NCBI GenBank assembly: GCA_027009865.1
Contig: JALVCR010000055.1
Coordinates: 1 to 14,892 of the forward strand
Direction of reading: 5' to 3'
Source of the DNA: Campylobacterales bacterium
Lineage (GTDB): Bacteria > Campylobacterota > Campylobacteria > Campylobacterales > JAADDG01
DNA: 14,892 nt
Below the pieces are notes generated by a model that searched no databases, had not been told where the DNA came from, and saw only the letters and a program-made list of their open reading frames with translations. Shown here in pieces: positions 1 to 7,989 of this stretch. A program made the position numbers and the translations under genes. Position 1 is the first letter of the stretch. Each line of letters opens with the position of its first letter.

Positions 1-363
1 CTGATTTGAACTTTTAGCATTTAAAAGCTTTACGCTTGCTACCAGTCTATGTTTACTGTCATATTCCAATTTACATTTCAAAAGAAGCTCTATTTTGCTT
101 TTTAAAACAGAAGAGTCTATTGTATCATCGTTATAATCACCTCTATAAACTATATCGCCTATTTGAAAATGGGAAGTTACCTTTATATCCCCTATCAATA
201 ATTTTAGAAATTTATTTTTTAACTTATCTTCCACAGCCGATGGAGAAGTAGAATCCTCTATCGCTATTTTAGGAACATGAAAACCTCTTTTTACCACCTC
301 TATCGTAGCGTCATAAGAGAATGCCAAAACGCTAAATATGACTAAAAGCAATACTTTTTTCAA
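1..363 (-). CDS. tolB: TolB, periplasmic Tol-Pal protein (N-terminal part, cut by window edge)
   Basis: The first 121 codons of a minus-strand gene run off the left edge of the window. The start is TTG at 361-363, preceded by a good GAAGGAG ribosome binding site, 12 bp after the stop of the TolA/TonB-like gene. It was chosen because it gives a clean signal peptide: Lys-Lys, then a hydrophobic run of about 14 residues, then a likely cleavage site near residue 17. The mature part begins with the pattern of the TolB N-terminal domain (DATIEVVKRG, then PKIAI), the domain that touches TolA in the periplasm. The beta-propeller that binds Pal would lie outside the window. Order after tolQ, tolR and tolA supports the call. 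In other Campylobacterota pal usually follows, which cannot be checked here. Confidence is good because both context and N-terminus agree. Confidence 0.85.
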   Translation of the reverse strand, partial: MKKVLLLVIFSVLAFSYDATIEVVKRGFHVPKIAIEDSTSPSAVEDKLKNKFLKLLIGDIKVTSHFQIGDIVYRGDYNDDTIDSSVLKSKIELLLKCKLEYDSKHRLVASVKLLNAKSSNQ

Positions 364-375
364 ACGACTCTCCTT

Positions 376-1116
376 CTACTCATCTTTAAATTCTATTTTT
401 ATCTCTATATATCTTCCCTTTTTATAAGGAGGAAACTTACTATATTTCAAACTTTCAAGAAACTCTTTTAATTTAATGTTGAATGTATTATTATAGGACA
501 ATTTTTCTATCTTATAACTAAATCTTCCGTATTTATCTATTTTTATAAGGGCTATAGCTTTATTTCCTGGAAAAGTTTGAGGAGTTTGCTGCCATTTTAA
601 ATCTATTATCTCTTGAATTTTACCTATATATTCGTTATATTCTCCACGCTTTGAAGCTTTTGCGCCTATTTTATTAGATAATTTCAATTCTTTTATAAGC
701 TTTAATATTTTCTTTGTTTTTTTTAAATTTTCTTTAGTAATCTGTTTTTTTAGACGGCTTGCTCTAGTTTTATAAGAAACCCTTTTTTCTTCAGCTATTT
801 TCTTATAATCCTCAGTCCTAACAGTAGAAAAGAGAGATTTTAAATTAATATTTTCTTTTTTATCTCTGCTCTCTTTTTTTTGCAAAAGCTCTTTTTTAGG
901 CTTTTGTATCTCTTTTTCTTTAGAGATATTCGCTTTAAAAATCTTTTTTGGCTGTTTCTCCTCTACTATTGTTATTTCAAGAAAATCTTTTTTATGATAA
1001 GAATAATTTTTGGGATGAAGCTTCTCCTCATAAAACTTATAAAAAATAAGAGTCAATATAGAAAAATATAAAGAAAAAGCTACAAAGCCGCCTAACAGAA
1101 AATATTTTCTATCCAT
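376..1116 (-). CDS. TolA/TonB-like energy-transducing protein
   Basis: This 246-residue protein has the three-part plan of TolA and TonB. There is one N-terminal membrane anchor (about residues 6-27), a long Lys/Glu-rich linker crossing the periplasm (about 40-155), and a C-terminal TonB/TolA-type domain (about 158-246) with the typical IKIDKYGRF strand. It should carry force from the TolQ-TolR motor to the outer membrane. TolB directly downstream favours a TolA role over iron uptake. A short LFSTV motif (95-99) sits inside the linker and may be a contact site; that is inference. The ATG overlaps the end of the TolR gene by 8 bp, so the two are probably translationally coupled. It is much shorter than enterobacterial TolA (about 420 residues), which is normal for this group. 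The symbol is left empty because tolA and tonB cannot be told apart by eye. Confidence 0.85.
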   Translation of the reverse strand: MDRKYFLLGGFVAFSLYFSILTLIFYKFYEEKLHPKNYSYHKKDFLEITIVEEKQPKKIFKANISKEKEIQKPKKELLQKKESRDKKENINLKSLFSTVRTEDYKKIAEEKRVSYKTRASRLKKQITKENLKKTKKILKLIKELKLSNKIGAKASKRGEYNEYIGKIQEIIDLKWQQTPQTFPGNKAIALIKIDKYGRFSYKIEKLSYNNTFNIKLKEFLESLKYSKFPPYKKGRYIEIKIEFKDE

Positions 1117-1501
1117 CTGTTATAAGAGATACCTTGCTAAAACCAGCATCTTTAACACTTTTTAGAATATACATAACATCCCCGTAACTTAATCTCTTAT
1201 CCGCTTTTATATAAACCGGTGTCTTTTTATCGAAATTTTTAGAAAAAAGAGCAAAACTGTCCGCAAAAGAGTTATAATCATATTTTTCAGTTTTTATATA
1301 TATATTTTTATCTTTATCTATTCTAATTTCCAAATCGGGGATTTTTTGTACTACTTTAGTTCTTGATCCTTGAGGAATATTTATCTTCTCTTCATACACT
1401 ACAGTAGGAGCCGTTACCATTAATATAGCAAGCAAAACAAGCATTATATCTACAAGCGGGGTAATATTAAGTTCCGGACGTTCTTGCCAATCGGGCTTCA
1501 T
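1109..1501 (-). CDS. tolR: TolR/ExbD family proton-channel subunit
   Basis: TolR is a 130-residue inner-membrane protein that, with TolQ, forms a proton-driven motor for the Tol-Pal system. It starts with a short cytoplasmic segment ending in the family motif LNITPLVDIMLVLLAILMV. Asp18 in that motif matches the single essential membrane aspartate of TolR and ExbD, which takes up and releases the proton. The rest (about 40-130) is the periplasmic domain, ending in the usual YGDVMYILKSVKDAGFSKVSLIT pattern split across two helices and a strand. Length is normal for the family. The gene starts 10 bp after tolQ and overlaps the TolA/TonB-like gene. ExbD is the alternative name, and the choice of TolR rests on the tolB neighbour. 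Confidence 0.9.
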   Translation of the reverse strand: MKPDWQERPELNITPLVDIMLVLLAILMVTAPTVVYEEKINIPQGSRTKVVQKIPDLEIRIDKDKNIYIKTEKYDYNSFADSFALFSKNFDKKTPVYIKADKRLSYGDVMYILKSVKDAGFSKVSLITDG

Positions 1502-1511
1502 CTAAAACTTT

Positions 1512-2078
1512 CTAATAGGATCTTAAAACTTTTATTTGCTGTTCTACATAAGATACAAGCTCATAAGCTTTTCTCTTTAAAAAAACATGAGCGCTATAAG
1601 CTGGAATAGCGACTAAAATACCAGCAGCTGTAGCAATTAAAGCCTCGCTGATTGCAGGAGCTATAACATTTAAAGAGGCCGTAGTGGTATTTCCAAGCTC
1701 GCTAAAAGTAACCAAAATGGAAACAACCGTTCCAAAAAGCCCAATAAATGGAGAAGTTGAAGCAATAACAGAAAGAGCGGAAAGATATCTTGTAGATTCC
1801 TTCTCAGCTATATCCCTGCACATATATAAAATATCTCTATTTCCTACCCCTTGAAAACACCCCTCAAGATAAGAACCGTTTGCAACGCTTTTTGAACCCA
1901 TTAAAAGAGCTTCAAGAGAAGCAGCTTCAAGAGATATCTCATTTCTTAAAACAAAATATCTGCCCACATATATCCAAACGGTAATAATAAAATAGATAGA
2001 AAGCCATGCCAATACAAAAATCGTAATGGCATTGCTTCTATCCAAATAATTAAGAAAAACTTCCAAACCCTGCTGCAT
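1512..2078 (-). CDS. tolQ: TolQ/ExbB family proton-channel subunit
   Basis: This 188-residue protein belongs to the MotA/TolQ/ExbB family and should form the membrane ring around TolR. Three membrane helices are visible: about 18-38, 104-126 and 138-165. The second contains SPFIGLFGTVVSI and the third APAISEALIATAAGILVAIPA, both signatures of the family. Thr117 and Thr150 line up with the two channel threonines of ExbB (Thr148, Thr181). It is shorter than enterobacterial TolQ (about 230 residues), with the cytoplasmic loop reduced, as in other Campylobacterota members encoded next to atpC. The gene follows atpC after only 5 bp, so it probably shares the ATP synthase transcript. Confidence 0.9.
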   Translation of the reverse strand: MQQGLEVFLNYLDRSNAITIFVLAWLSIYFIITVWIYVGRYFVLRNEISLEAASLEALLMGSKSVANGSYLEGCFQGVGNRDILYMCRDIAEKESTRYLSALSVIASTSPFIGLFGTVVSILVTFSELGNTTTASLNVIAPAISEALIATAAGILVAIPAYSAHVFLKRKAYELVSYVEQQIKVLRSY

Positions 2079-2083
2079 TGATT

Positions 2084-2473
2084 TTATAAACCTTTAGCCG
2101 CACTCTCTATTTTAGCCGTAGCGGCAGCTATAGCCACATCTGAATCGCTTGCGCTCTCAAGAAGCTTTTTAGCTTCAGCCAAAGAAGCGGCTATCTCGCT
2201 TTCACTCTCTCCCTTAACAGCTACAGCTCCTTCAGCTAAAATAGTAACTTTCGATTCCTCAACATTTACATGACCCCAATTGATAGCTACAAGCTCATGC
2301 TTTCCATCAGGCATCTCTATATCTATAATACCCGTTTTAAGAAGGGAGACTAAAGCGGCGTGTCCTGGAAGAACGCCAAACTCTCCCTCCTTTCCAGGAA
2401 GAGTAACGCTTTTTACGTCTTTACTGAAAATCTCTCCATGCGGAGTTACAATTTCTAATTTTATAGTGTCCAT
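2084..2473 (-). CDS. atpC: ATP synthase F1 epsilon subunit
   Basis: AtpC is the small rotor subunit that sits on the gamma shaft and can inhibit ATP hydrolysis. The 129-residue protein begins with the standard beta-sandwich (residues 1 to about 85), including VTPHGEIF and LPGKEGEFGVLPGHAALVSLLKTG split over strands 3-4. The C-terminal helical pair (about 88-129) is unusually rich in Ala and Ser and lacks the basic residues of the E. coli inhibitory helix, so its regulatory strength may differ; that is inference. It lies 22 bp after atpD and 5 bp before tolQ, the last gene of the ATP synthase module. Confidence 0.96.
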   Translation of the reverse strand: MDTIKLEIVTPHGEIFSKDVKSVTLPGKEGEFGVLPGHAALVSLLKTGIIDIEMPDGKHELVAINWGHVNVEESKVTILAEGAVAVKGESESEIAASLAEAKKLLESASDSDVAIAAATAKIESAAKGL

Positions 2474-2495
2474 CTTTTTCCCTTACAAAAGGCTA

Positions 2496-3893
2496 TTAAC
2501 CTTTCATTTTTTCCGCTTTTGCTATAGCCTCGTCGATTCCTCCGACCATATAGAAAGCATTTTCCGGCAAATGGTCATATTTTCCTTCCAAAATTCCTTT
2601 AAAGCTCTTTATAGTATCTTCCAAAGTTACGTATTTACCGGGAGCTCCCGTGAAAACTTCCGCAACAAAGAAAGGCTGAGATAGGAATTTTTCTATTTTT
2701 CTTGCTCTCTCAACAGTTTGTTTATCCTCTTCGCTAAGCTCATCCATTCCCAAAATAGCAATAATATCTTGCAAATCTTTATATTTTTGAAGCACAGCCT
2801 GAACGCCTCTTGCAACTTCATAGTGCTCTTGGCCTATGATTTGAGGATCAAGCATTCTTGAAGTCGAATCCAAAGGATCAACCGCAGGATAGATACCTTT
2901 CTCAGCTATCGCTCTGTTTAAAACGGTAGTTGCGTCAAGGTGAGCAAAAACCGTAGCGGGAGCCGGGTCTGTCAAGTCGTCTGCCGGAACGTAAACGGCT
3001 TGAACCGAAGTAATAGATCCCTTCTTAGTAGAAGTAATTCTCTCTTGAAGTTTTCCCATCTCGCTTGCAAGAGTAGGCTGATAACCAACAGCTGATGGAA
3101 TTCTACCAAGAAGAGCCGACATCTCAGAACCCGCTTGAGCGAATCTAAAGATATTATCAATAAACATCAAAACATCAAGCCCCATCTCATCTCTAAAATA
3201 CTCAGCCATTGTAAGACCAGTTAGCGCAATTCTGTTTCTTGCACCCGGAGGCTCGTTCATCTGACCGTAGCATAGGGCAACTTTATCCAATACGTCAGAC
3301 TCTTTCATCTCGTTATAGAGGTCATTTCCCTCTCTTGTTCTCTCTCCAACACCCGCAAAAACGGAATAACCGCTATGCTTGAAAGCAACGTTGTGGATAA
3401 GCTCCATAATAATAACCGTTTTACCAACTCCGGCACCTCCGAACAATCCAACCTTACCACCTTTAGCATAAGGGGCCAATAAATCTACAACTTTAATACC
3501 GGTTTCAAAAATTTCGCTTTTAGTGCTTTGATCTTCAAATGCCGGAGCAGGTCTGTGGATAGACCATTTTTGTTTAGCTTTTACCGGCTCTCCCTCATCT
3601 ATTACATCTCCAACCACATTAAAAATTCTTCCCAAAACCTCTTCGCCTACGGGAACTTGGATTGGAGAGCCTAAAGCTTTAACTTCAAGACCTCTTGTCA
3701 AACCTTCCGTCATATCCATAGCAATAGTTCTAACCCTATTGTCTCCGATATGAGCGGCAACCTCTAAAATAAGTTTCTTCTTTTCGCCTTCAACTTCGTA
3801 ATTAACTTCAATAGCCTCGTTTATTTCGGGAAGATAGTCTTTAAAATCGACATCTACCACAGGTCCCATTACCTGAGTTATTACTCCATTCAT
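2496..3893 (-). CDS. atpD: ATP synthase F1 beta subunit
   Basis: AtpD is the catalytic subunit of F1, making ATP from ADP and phosphate as gamma rotates. At 465 residues it is full length. Visible landmarks are the Walker A loop GGAGVGKT at 152-159, the catalytic GERTREG loop at 183-189 with Glu184, the Walker B strand LMFIDN at 242-247, the family signature PSAVGYQPTL at 266-275, and the DELSEED-type lever in the C-terminal helical domain (MDELSEEDK). No key residue is missing. The gene has its own ribosome binding site in the 29-bp gap after atpG. Codon and base composition fit the neighbouring genes. Confidence 0.99.
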   Translation of the reverse strand: MNGVITQVMGPVVDVDFKDYLPEINEAIEVNYEVEGEKKKLILEVAAHIGDNRVRTIAMDMTEGLTRGLEVKALGSPIQVPVGEEVLGRIFNVVGDVIDEGEPVKAKQKWSIHRPAPAFEDQSTKSEIFETGIKVVDLLAPYAKGGKVGLFGGAGVGKTVIIMELIHNVAFKHSGYSVFAGVGERTREGNDLYNEMKESDVLDKVALCYGQMNEPPGARNRIALTGLTMAEYFRDEMGLDVLMFIDNIFRFAQAGSEMSALLGRIPSAVGYQPTLASEMGKLQERITSTKKGSITSVQAVYVPADDLTDPAPATVFAHLDATTVLNRAIAEKGIYPAVDPLDSTSRMLDPQIIGQEHYEVARGVQAVLQKYKDLQDIIAILGMDELSEEDKQTVERARKIEKFLSQPFFVAEVFTGAPGKYVTLEDTIKSFKGILEGKYDHLPENAFYMVGGIDEAIAKAEKMKG

Positions 3894-3922
3894 TTAAATG
3901 ACTCCTTTATTTTCATACATTT

Positions 3923-4813
3923 TTATTTCATTGCTTCCATACCGCTGATAATCTCTATCAGCTCGGTAGTAATAGATTCTTGTCTTGCTTTGTTATATTG
4001 AATCGTAAGCTGTCTGACTCTCTCTTTTGCATTGTTTGTAGCGGCATCCATAGCTTGCATTCTTGCACTATGTTCCGCCGCAAGAGAGTCTATTAGGGCA
4101 TAATACATATTATATTCAAAATATTTTCTAATTAGCTCATCTAAAATACTCTCGTCATCTTCAGGTTCAACTTCCATCATAGAAGTGCTAACCTTTTTTA
4201 AATTCTCATCAGTTGCAATCTCAACTGGCGTTAGATCAACTCTTTTAATCTCTTGAGTGATCATATTCTTATAGCCGTTGTGAACTATGATAATTTTATC
4301 GGTAACGCCTTTTGCAAAATCATCAATCGCCTCTTTGATAATTTTTTGAGCCTTTTCATAAGAGGGAGAAGAGCTTATTCCCTCATAAGCTTTCAACAGA
4401 TCAACTCCTCCGAATTTATAATACTCAATTCCTTTTCTTCCAACGGCTCTTAATCTTACTTTGGCGTTTTTCTCTTTATACTCTTTCATCAAAGCGTTTA
4501 CGCTTTTTATGGTTTGAACGTTAAAACCTCCGCACAAACCCTTATCAGCGGTAATGAAAATAATATCCACTTTGGAAGGATTATCGTTTTTTTCAAAAAA
4601 TCTTCCCTGTACTCCGCCGATTTTAAATTGGTTTATTTTATAAGCGATGTCAGAGAGAACTTCGTTTATTTTAAGCGCATACTCTCTAGATCTTTTAGCC
4701 ACCTGCTCGGCTCTTCTTAGCTTTGCGGTGGAAACAAGCTTCATAGCTCTTGTTGTCTTTTGAGTATTTTTAACGCTTTTTATCTTTCTTCTGATATCTT
4801 TTAAATTTGCCAT
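3923..4813 (-). CDS. atpG: ATP synthase F1 gamma subunit
   Basis: AtpG is the central rotor shaft that couples proton flow in Fo to the catalytic beta subunits. The 296-residue protein has the conserved N-terminal helix (IRRKIKSVKNTQKTTRAMK at about 7-25, then VSTAKLRRA) and the matching C-terminal helix (NAKERVRQLTIQYNKARQ), which together form the coiled-coil axle. The middle has the FITADKGLCGG strand-loop typical of the family. The last residues, ITTELIEIISGMEAM, are the conserved tip. It starts 10 bp after atpA and ends 29 bp before atpD, in normal order. Confidence 0.98.
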   Translation of the reverse strand: MANLKDIRRKIKSVKNTQKTTRAMKLVSTAKLRRAEQVAKRSREYALKINEVLSDIAYKINQFKIGGVQGRFFEKNDNPSKVDIIFITADKGLCGGFNVQTIKSVNALMKEYKEKNAKVRLRAVGRKGIEYYKFGGVDLLKAYEGISSSPSYEKAQKIIKEAIDDFAKGVTDKIIIVHNGYKNMITQEIKRVDLTPVEIATDENLKKVSTSMMEVEPEDDESILDELIRKYFEYNMYYALIDSLAAEHSARMQAMDAATNNAKERVRQLTIQYNKARQESITTELIEIISGMEAMK

Positions 4814-4823
4814 CTTTTAAACC

Positions 4824-6341
4824 TTATTTTACGACAAAAGTAGCTTTAAATTCATTTAAAGCTTTATTCAATAAATCCTCTATTTCTTCGTCAAGTTTTT
4901 TCTTAGTAGCTATTTTCTCTAAAATCTCAGGATATTTAGCCTCTATAAACGGATATAGCTCAGCTTCAAATTTTGTAATATCTTTTACCGGAATATCATC
5001 TAAGAATCCTTTTGTTCCGGCATATAAAATAACAACCTGTTTTTCTATCGGAAGCGGAGAATATGGAGGCTGTTTTAAAATCTCCACCATTCTTTGACCT
5101 CTCTCAAGCTGCTTTCTGCTCGCCTCATCCAAATCAGAAGCAAACTGAGCAAAAGCTTGAAGCTCTCTATATTGGGCAAGATCAAGTCTTAATGTTCCAG
5201 AAACTTGTTTTGTAGCCTTAATTTGAGCCGCGCCTCCAACTCTTGAAACAGAAAGTCCCACGTTAATAGCCGGTCTGATACCAGAGTTAAACAGATCTGT
5301 CTCAAGGAAAATCTGTCCGTCTGTAATAGAGATTACGTTTGTTGGAATGTAAGCTGACACGTCTCCTGCTTGAGTTTCAATAATAGGAAGGGCTGTCAAA
5401 CTTCCCGCGCCAAGCTCGTCATTTAATTTAGCGGCTCTCTCAAGAAGTCTTGAGTGAATATAGAAAACATCTCCCGGATAAGCCTCTCTGCCCGGAGGTC
5501 TTCTTAAAATCAAAGACATCTCTCTGTAAGCTACCGCATGTTTTGAAAGATCATCATAAACTATTAAAGCGTGTCTTGCGTTATCTCTAAAATACTCTCC
5601 CATAGTAACGCCGCAATATGGAGCAATAAATTGAAGAGTGGAAGATTCGCTGGCACTTGCATTTACAACTATAGTGTAATCCATAGCGCCGTGCTCTTCA
5701 AGTTTTTTAACAACTTGAGCTACTGTAGATTGCTTTTGACCGATAGCAACATAAATACAGATTACATCTTGTCCCTTTTGATTGATAATCGTATCAACCG
5801 CAACTGTAGTTTTACCTGTCTGTCTATCGCCGATAATAAGCTCTCTTTGTCCTCTACCGATTGGAACTAGCGCATCAATTGCCTTAATACCGGTTTGCAA
5901 AGGCTCATGAACAGATTTTCTTGCCATAATTCCCGGAGCTTTTCTCTCTATAAATCTATATTCTGTAGCCTCAATCGGTCCTTTTCCGTCAATTGGCTCT
6001 CCAAGAGCGTTTACAACTCTTCCAACCAATCCTTCGCCTACCGGAACTTGAAGAAGCTTTCCAAGTCTCTTAACAGAAGTTCCCTCTTTTATATTCTCGC
6101 CTCTTCCCAAAATAACGATACCGACACTTGATTCTTCCAAGTTTAAAACCATTCCCTTATCGCCGGTTTCAAACTCAACCATCTCTCCGGCCATTACGTT
6201 ATTTAATCCGTAAACGGAAGCAACACCGTCTCCAAAAGAGATAACTTTTCCAATCTCCTCTATATCTACATTAAGCTCGAAATTCTCTATTCTCTCTTTT
6301 AGAATCGAACTAATCTCGTTAGCGTTTATCTTAGCACCCAC
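4824..6341 (-). CDS. atpA: ATP synthase F1 alpha subunit
   Basis: AtpA is the non-catalytic nucleotide-binding subunit of F1 that alternates with beta in the hexamer. The 505-residue protein shows the beta-barrel domain, a Walker A loop GDRQTGKT at 171-178, the Walker B region ALIVYDDLSKHAVAYR at about 258-273, and SVSRVGG at 365-371, whose Arg367 is the finger reaching into the beta active site. The start codon is GTG at 6339-6341, with an AAAAGGAG ribosome binding site 6 bases upstream. This start gives the usual N-terminus (KINANEISSILKERI) that binds the delta subunit. The gene is intact and has the length expected for the family. Confidence 0.99.
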   Translation of the reverse strand: MGAKINANEISSILKERIENFELNVDIEEIGKVISFGDGVASVYGLNNVMAGEMVEFETGDKGMVLNLEESSVGIVILGRGENIKEGTSVKRLGKLLQVPVGEGLVGRVVNALGEPIDGKGPIEATEYRFIERKAPGIMARKSVHEPLQTGIKAIDALVPIGRGQRELIIGDRQTGKTTVAVDTIINQKGQDVICIYVAIGQKQSTVAQVVKKLEEHGAMDYTIVVNASASESSTLQFIAPYCGVTMGEYFRDNARHALIVYDDLSKHAVAYREMSLILRRPPGREAYPGDVFYIHSRLLERAAKLNDELGAGSLTALPIIETQAGDVSAYIPTNVISITDGQIFLETDLFNSGIRPAINVGLSVSRVGGAAQIKATKQVSGTLRLDLAQYRELQAFAQFASDLDEASRKQLERGQRMVEILKQPPYSPLPIEKQVVILYAGTKGFLDDIPVKDITKFEAELYPFIEAKYPEILEKIATKKKLDEEIEDLLNKALNEFKATFVVK

Positions 6342-6363
6342 TAATTTCTCCTTTTAGTTTGTT

Positions 6364-6894
6364 TTATATAGCTTTTAAAATATGTTCGGTTAGCTGAGCT
6401 TTGATTCTATCTTGCGATAGACCCATCTCAACGCCTAAAGCATCTATTTCAACCTTTATTCCCGGATAATTTGTAACCTCATTTTCAAGCTTTATTTTGG
6501 AATTAAATTTTTTAGAAAGCAAACTTTCAAGTTTGGAAATTTGCGATTTATCCATAGAAAAGCTGCTTATGACAACTCCCTTGTATTCATTGTTCATTAA
6601 AGAGATTTGATAATCAAGCTCTTTTAAAATAGCTGGAATATCCAAAACTCTTTTGTAAGTTACAAGAAGTTTTATAAAGTTTTCAAGATATTTGTCTTTC
6701 GTATCCAATAAAGATAGAAGAAAACTCTCTTTCTCTTTAGAAGATACATCCGGAGATAAGATGATATCTACAAACTTTCTATTCTCAAAAACCAAACTTA
6801 ATTTTGATAAAGATTTGTAAATCTTCTCAACCTCTTTTTTATCTACGCTCTCAAGCAAAGCTTTTACATACTTTTTAGCTATATTCATATTCAT
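6364..6894 (-). CDS. atpH: ATP synthase F1 delta subunit
   Basis: AtpH joins the top of the F1 hexamer to the peripheral stalk. The 176-residue protein starts with the family pattern IAKKYVKALLE and ends with PGIKVEIDALGVEMGLSQDRIKAQL split over the last strand and helix, matching the OSCP/delta family. The ATG follows the stop of atpF without any gap (TAA then ATG), so translation is likely coupled. A second in-frame ATG two codons later is an equally possible start and would shorten the protein by two residues. A 22-bp gap leads to atpA. Confidence 0.96.
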   Translation of the reverse strand: MNMNIAKKYVKALLESVDKKEVEKIYKSLSKLSLVFENRKFVDIILSPDVSSKEKESFLLSLLDTKDKYLENFIKLLVTYKRVLDIPAILKELDYQISLMNNEYKGVVISSFSMDKSQISKLESLLSKKFNSKIKLENEVTNYPGIKVEIDALGVEMGLSQDRIKAQLTEHILKAI

Positions 6895-7407
6895 TTAAGC
6901 CGCCTTTTTTAAAAGGATATTAACCAAACTCTTCTCATCTAAAACAGCACCCTCTTTTTTGAACATCTCATCCAAAAACTCTTTGATAGTCTCTCTTGCA
7001 AGCTTTCTGCTCTCAATCTCCATTCTCTCTTCATAGCTCTTTTCAAGAACCGAAAGCTCAAGCTCCAAATCTTTTTTATACTTCTCTTTTAAAAGAGCTA
7101 TCTCTTTATGAGTAGTTTCAATCAAAGATTTAGCGCTCTCTTTAGCTTCCTCAAGCTCTTTTTGAGCCTTCTCTTTTAAAATCTTAGTCTCTTCTACTCT
7201 TTTTTGAACCTCCTCAAGTTTAGAAGCTATAGACTCTCTTCTTTGCTTAAAAAAGTTTCTTATAGGATTTGCTATTAAATAGTAAAGAATAACCGCAAAT
7301 ATTATAAAGTTAAGCGTTCTTGCAACTATATCGGTTCCTCCCTCCCCTTCGGAAGCAAATGCCAAAATAGGCAGCAAGGCTAAAAACAACACCAACCTCT
7401 TTTTCAT
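6895..7407 (-). CDS. atpF: ATP synthase Fo b subunit with N-terminal signal-like segment
   Basis: AtpF is half of the peripheral stalk that stops F1 turning with the rotor. The 170-residue protein has two hydrophobic segments instead of the usual one. Residues 1-19 look like a cleavable signal peptide (MKKR, hydrophobic core, then LAFAS before a Glu/Gly-rich stretch). Residues about 31-47 are the normal b-subunit anchor followed by NPIRNFFKQRRESI. The rest, about 50-160, is a long charged coiled coil. The extra N-terminal segment also occurs in other Campylobacterota. A strong AAGGAGAGG ribosome binding site sits just before the ATG. The gene abuts atpH and follows atpF' after 9 bp. Confidence 0.95.
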   Translation of the reverse strand: MKKRLVLFLALLPILAFASEGEGGTDIVARTLNFIIFAVILYYLIANPIRNFFKQRRESIASKLEEVQKRVEETKILKEKAQKELEEAKESAKSLIETTHKEIALLKEKYKKDLELELSVLEKSYEERMEIESRKLARETIKEFLDEMFKKEGAVLDEKSLVNILLKKAA

Positions 7408-7416
7408 CCCCTCTCC

Positions 7417-7839
7417 TTATATTTTAGAAATTTTGCTTTTGATAGCTTTCTGATACTCAGGTAGCTTGGAAAGAAGAGAACTTTTTAAAGAATCCCTCTC
7501 TTTTTCAAGTTCACTCAAAAATTTTGTATATTCTAACTCCAAAGCCTCTCTCTTTTTGGAGATTTTCTCCTCCATATCCGCTTTAATTTCACTTAAAGCT
7601 TTTTCTTTAAGTTTATGAGCTTCAGCCTTTGCATTTGCAATAACGTCGTGAGCCTCCTTTTTTAAATTATGAATGCTCTCGTCCATATTGGAAGCGTTTT
7701 TTAAATCCTCCTCTATCAACTCATCTCTTCTATTTACATAATCAAGAAGCGGCACATATACCATTTGATTAAGTAAATATACAAGAATGATAAAAAGTAT
7801 GGCGGTTAGGAGCATCAAACCAAAACTGATATCTAACAT
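7417..7839 (-). CDS. atpF': ATP synthase Fo b' subunit
   Basis: This 140-residue protein is the second stalk subunit, b', pairing with AtpF to form a heterodimeric peripheral stalk. It has one N-terminal membrane helix (about 5-24), the conserved short motif VYVPLLDYVNRRDELI just after it, and then a continuous charged coiled coil to the C-terminus. Two different b-type subunits are usual in Campylobacterota, cyanobacteria and phototrophs. This is the first gene of the long minus-strand operon. Its ATG is preceded by an AAGGAGAG ribosome binding site (7843-7850) and, further up, the likely operon promoter. The symbol follows common usage for b'; some databases use atpF2 or atpX. Confidence 0.93.
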   Translation of the reverse strand: MLDISFGLMLLTAILFIILVYLLNQMVYVPLLDYVNRRDELIEEDLKNASNMDESIHNLKKEAHDVIANAKAEAHKLKEKALSEIKADMEEKISKKREALELEYTKFLSELEKERDSLKSSLLSKLPEYQKAIKSKISKI

Positions 7840-7858
7840 CCGCTCTCCTTCTATTTTT

Positions 7859-7876
7859 TAAAATTGCGCAATTTTA
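7859..7876. repeat. 18-bp perfect palindrome over the atp operon promoter
   Basis: The sequence TAAAATTGCGCAATTTTA is a perfect palindrome. It is centred 28 bp upstream of the atpF' start codon and covers the proposed -10 element and the expected transcription start. It could be an operator for a dimeric regulator or a small hairpin at the 5' end of the mRNA. The GCGC centre stands out in very AT-rich surroundings. What binds it, if anything, is unknown. Confidence 0.6.
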
Positions 7877-7879
7877 CCA
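7871..7879 (-). promoter_or_regulatory. Likely sigma-70 promoter of the atp-tol operon
   Basis: Read on the minus strand this is TGGTAAAAT, an extended -10 element (TGN followed by TAAAAT, five of six matches to TATAAT). A long T-rich stretch lies directly upstream (about 7880-7905), which replaces a -35 box in Campylobacterota promoters. Transcription would start near 7864, giving a leader of about 25 bases that contains the ribosome binding site of atpF'. Confidence 0.55.
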
Positions 7880-7989
7880 TAAGAAAAAAAAAATAAAAAT
7901 TAAATACATAAATCTTAAGCATAAAAGTCTGCTATATTTGAATTATGGAAAATTTTACTCAAATTATGATAACTATAACTAAAAATTTG

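Noticed and set aside
36..251. A 71-codon plus-strand reading frame at the left edge
   Set aside because: It lies opposite the N-terminal coding region of tolB, which has a signal peptide and ribosome binding site; the plus-strand product is low-complexity and has no ribosome binding site.
2280..2684. A 134-codon plus-strand reading frame
   Set aside because: It is antisense to atpC and atpD, whose proteins are fully conserved; the frame is open only as a result of their codon use.
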